Positions 61,480 through 64,000 of a stretch of 64,000 bases of DNA are shown here, in pieces. This DNA is from Tolypothrix brevis GSE-NOS-MK-07-07A (GTDB taxonomy: Bacteria > Cyanobacteriota > Cyanobacteriia > Cyanobacteriales > Nostocaceae). The stretch spans positions 62,001 through 126,000 of the forward strand of contig JAHHIJ010000011.1 of the NCBI GenBank assembly GCA_019358985.1, in the 5' to 3' direction. Both the position numbers and the translations under genes were made by a program. Positions within the stretch are counted from its first letter, which is position 1; every line of letters begins with the position of its first letter. The notes under the pieces were generated by a model that was given only the letters and a program-made list of their open reading frames with translations, was not told the DNA's origin and made no database searches.

Positions 61480-63273
61480 TTATTTTCGTCGCCAAATCTT
61501 GATGGTTTGATCATCACTACAGCTAACTAGGGTTCGCCCATCGGGACTGAAGGCAACGGTTCTGGCATAGTTGAAATGACCAGTGAGAGTGCAGATTTCT
61601 CTACCTGTGCTTGCGTGCCAAATTTTGATAGTTTTATCCCAACTAGCACTAGCTAGAAGTTGCCCATCTCGACTAAAGGCGACTGACCAAACTGAGTCGG
61701 AATGCCCAGTGAGAGTGCAAAGTTCTCGATGTGTACTTACTTGCCATAATTTAATGCTGTTGTCAGCACTACCACTAGCAAGTATCTGTCCATTTGGACT
61801 AAAGGCGACAGAGTTAACGTAGAAAAAATGACTTGTAAGAGTGCAAATTTCTCTACCTGTGTTTACTTGCCAAAGTTTGATATTATAATCAGCACTGCCA
61901 CTTGCGAGAATTTCTCCATCTTGGCTAAAGGCGACTGACCCAACTAAGTCGGAATGACCTGTGAGAGTAGAGACTTGTCTGCCTGTCTTTATTTGCCATA
62001 ATTTAATGCTGTTGTCCGCACTACCACTAGCAAGTATCTGTCCATCTGGACTAAAGGCGACAGAATTAACCCAGTTAGAATGACCTGTGAGAGTAGAGAT
62101 TTGTTTGCCTGTATTTACTTCCCATAATTTAATAGTGTCATCCCAACTGCCGCTAGCAAGAAGCTGTCCGTCTGGGCTAAAGGCGAGGGAATCAACCATG
62201 CTGGAATGACCAGAAAACCAACGATTGAAATCACGTAATAATTTACCGGTTGTTAGTTGCCATAGTTTGATATTATTGTCATTACTGCCACTGGCAATTA
62301 GTTGCCCATCAGGACTAATAGCGATCGCCTGAACCATGCTAGTATGACCTTTGAGAGTGTGTACGCATTGCCACTCTAGTGGAGCTACTACAGCAGGTTT
62401 GGGGATTTGTGGATTATATCTCTTAACTATTAATGGTACATCTGACCCAATATCACCAGCCAATAAATTCAACCACTCCTGCACGGATTGGGGGCGATAA
62501 TTTGCCTGCAAATCCATACCCTGCATAATTGCCTGATTTACTCTCTCACTAATATTGGGATTGAAGTGTAGCGGTGGTTGCAAGAGAATATTCTTGCGTC
62601 TGTCTTCTGCACTGGTAGGCACAACTCCGGTTAATAAGTTATATAAAGTGGCGGCGAGGGCGTAGATATCAATAAATTCTCCCCGTGGTGCAACTAAATC
62701 ATACTGTTCTGGAGGGGCAAAACCAGGAGTGCGATAAACTGTATGTTTTTGAATAACATTAGGGATAAAATCTCTGGCAATACCAAAGTCAATTAACACT
62801 GCTTCTGATTTGCCAGAACGAAGCATAATGTTACGCGGCTTGAGGTCACGATGCAGCAAGCCTTTATTGTGAATTACTGTTAACGCATCACCAATTTGTC
62901 GAATATATAATAAGGCTTCTGCTTCTGATAACAACCTCATCCTTAGCAAACGCTTACCTAATTCTTCTCCTTCGATATACTCCATTACCATGCAAGGAAA
63001 TTTGCCCTCATCGAAGATAGTTTCTACCTCCACTACATGGGGATGGCGACACACAGCTAGACGAACAGCTTCATCGCGAAAGTCTTGCCGTAATTTGTCC
63101 CGGTGGTGTTTCCAAGCCGGGTGATTAATAATTTCTTCTTTGAGGGTTTTAATTACTCGTAGTTCATTGCGTTGGGTTCTGGCAAGATAGGTAATGCCAA
63201 TTCCACCTTCGCCTAGTTTGCTTTCGATAATGTAGCGCCCTCCAAATAAAGGCTGCCCCGGTTTCCACGCCAT
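61480..63273 (-). CDS. Serine/threonine protein kinase with seven WD40 repeats
   Basis: The 597-residue protein starts at the ATG at 63273. A Hanks-type kinase domain occupies about 12-275: glycine loop LGEGGIGITYLA (20-31), ATP lysine K42, catalytic Asp143 in HRDLKPRN, metal Asp162 in IDFGIA, and an APPEQY-type activation segment end. A linker to about 305 is followed by seven WD40 repeats (about 310-597, such as GHSNWVNSVAFSPDGQILAS), which should form one beta-propeller. No transmembrane segment is present. Such kinases are common in filamentous cyanobacteria; targets are unknown. The kinase residues are intact. Confidence 0.94.
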   Translation of the reverse strand: MAWKPGQPLFGGRYIIESKLGEGGIGITYLARTQRNELRVIKTLKEEIINHPAWKHHRDKLRQDFRDEAVRLAVCRHPHVVEVETIFDEGKFPCMVMEYIEGEELGKRLLRMRLLSEAEALLYIRQIGDALTVIHNKGLLHRDLKPRNIMLRSGKSEAVLIDFGIARDFIPNVIQKHTVYRTPGFAPPEQYDLVAPRGEFIDIYALAATLYNLLTGVVPTSAEDRRKNILLQPPLHFNPNISERVNQAIMQGMDLQANYRPQSVQEWLNLLAGDIGSDVPLIVKRYNPQIPKPAVVAPLEWQCVHTLKGHTSMVQAIAISPDGQLIASGSNDNNIKLWQLTTGKLLRDFNRWFSGHSSMVDSLAFSPDGQLLASGSWDDTIKLWEVNTGKQISTLTGHSNWVNSVAFSPDGQILASGSADNSIKLWQIKTGRQVSTLTGHSDLVGSVAFSQDGEILASGSADYNIKLWQVNTGREICTLTSHFFYVNSVAFSPNGQILASGSADNSIKLWQVSTHRELCTLTGHSDSVWSVAFSRDGQLLASASWDKTIKIWHASTGREICTLTGHFNYARTVAFSPDGRTLVSCSDDQTIKIWRRK

Positions 63274-63617
63274 TGTTAACAATTACCAAATGCTGCTATT
63301 TATTTTTGCAATACATCGTAGAGTAGAGGGGTAGATAATTTTTCAGTTCTTTCATCCCATTTTACTTGCGGCTTAGAACACATCAATTATTCAATCTCTT
63401 TGAGGATAAGGATTTTATAGTCTAAAATCCACACATCCCAAATCTCAAATTATATTAACTTTTCTCCCTAGCTTACTTACCGATTTACCCTGGCATATTC
63501 CGGAATTGTGCATTTCGCTTTTGTAGGTACATAAGTTACTGCAAAAGGTAAGATGTAACGGACTGTAACTTTCAGTATCTCGATAAGAAAAATTTGAATT
63601 GCAAGTAATCCACAATC
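63274..63617. promoter_or_regulatory. Divergent intergenic region, no gene seen
   Basis: About 340 bp separate the WD40 kinase (minus) and the DUF3365 protein (plus). It is AT-rich with short T-runs. It must hold both promoters, but I cannot assign elements. Confidence 0.4.
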
Positions 63618-64000
63618 ATGTTGAAAAATCTCAATTTGAAACAACAATTTACAATCATGCTGATTGTAATTCTGGTATTAGGTATGAGTTCAAGTGGATT
63701 TGCTCTGTCTTCTGTGCTGAAGCAGAATGCAATACATGATATTAATTCAACCGCTTTCATGCTTATGGAAACGATGAGTTCTATACGTGACTACACTAAT
63801 ACTCAAGTTAAGCCACTTTTGGACAATCAACTAGAAGCTGAGTTTTTGCCGCAAAGTGTACCTGCGTACTCTGCACGGGAGATTTTTGAGAATCTGCGAA
63901 AAAATCCGAAATACAGGGACTTTTTCTATAAAGAAGCCACGCTTAATCCCACTAATCTTCGAGATAAAGCTGATAATTTTGAAACTATAACTATAAATAA
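63618..64000 (+). CDS. Tll0287-like (DUF3365) membrane sensor protein, N-terminal part
   Basis: The frame opens at an ATG at 63618 and is still open at the window edge (127 codons). Residues 1-35 (LKNLNLKQQFTIMLIVILVLGMSSSGFALSSVL) include a transmembrane helix. Residues about 38-127 match the start of a DUF3365/Tll0287-like heme-sensor domain (AIHDINSTAFMLMETMSSIRDYTNTQVKPLL…FLPQSVPAYSAREIFENLRKNPKY). Such domains usually head a histidine kinase, adenylate cyclase or chemoreceptor. The output domain is outside the window. Confidence 0.82.
   Translation, partial: MLKNLNLKQQFTIMLIVILVLGMSSSGFALSSVLKQNAIHDINSTAFMLMETMSSIRDYTNTQVKPLLDNQLEAEFLPQSVPAYSAREIFENLRKNPKYRDFFYKEATLNPTNLRDKADNFETITIN

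Overview
This is a chromosomal window from a filamentous, probably heterocyst-forming cyanobacterium (Nostocales-like). Four things support this: a photosystem I psaA gene at the left edge, many HIP1 octamers (GCGATCGC), a complete fraC-fraD-fraE septal-junction operon, and the dense short palindromic and STRR-type repeats typical of these genomes. Coding is mostly housekeeping, broken up by small mobile elements, dispersed repeats and several decayed genes.

Layout. 1-8.3 kb: psaA (minus, cut by the edge), a lipoprotein gene, a zinc-ribbon threonine synthase flanked by two MoaD/ThiS-like proteins, a Phd/PIN toxin-antitoxin pair with a frameshifted toxin, and two paralogous secreted proteins. 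8.9-15 kb: a large RTX/cadherin-like secreted protein and DNA polymerase I. 15.3-23.5 kb: a giant hybrid histidine kinase, then a CHASE3/PAS kinase divergent from an OmpR-type regulator. 23.8-29.4 kb: a pentapeptide-repeat protein, fraCDE, a tandemly duplicated cobinamide adenosyltransferase-like protein and small proteins. 29.4-31.3 kb: an IS607-family element (serine recombinase TnpA plus TnpB). 31.6-36.1 kb: a mannose-1-phosphate guanylyltransferase-like fusion and a sugar-type ABC ATPase. 36.4-37.7 kb: an IsrB-type (HNH-less IscB) gene with an upstream region that looks like an omega (HEARO) RNA. 37.7-46.4 kb: a decayed FAD monooxygenase, ssb, a fused oligopeptide ABC ATPase, a plasmid-type CyRepA1 replication protein, a 27-bp tandem array and a D-lactate dehydrogenase. 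46.5-51 kb: a YefM/YoeB pair with a nonsense-mutated toxin, an SH3b protein, tRNA-Thr(CGU), a DUF3493/LPA1-like protein and an SLH/beta-helix outer-surface protein. 51.3-58.7 kb: the rimP-nusA-ylxR-infB operon with two membrane/small genes behind it. 58.9-64 kb: a membrane protein, a peptidoglycan-binding protein, a Ser/Thr kinase with seven WD40 repeats and the start of a Tll0287-like (DUF3365) sensor protein.

The most notable signals are: (1) the IsrB/omega-RNA locus and a separate IS607 TnpB, two different OMEGA-type RNA-guided nuclease systems about 6 kb apart; (2) a GC-skewed palindromic element that sits in frame inside two unrelated proteins and also occurs between genes; (3) two toxin-antitoxin loci in which only the toxin is broken; (4) a plasmid-type replication initiator among chromosomal genes; (5) an intrinsic-terminator-like hairpin directly before rimP; (6) a phosphomannomutase-like domain that has lost both catalytic motifs. 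Products were assigned by reading translated motifs without database searches, so family names are recognition calls.
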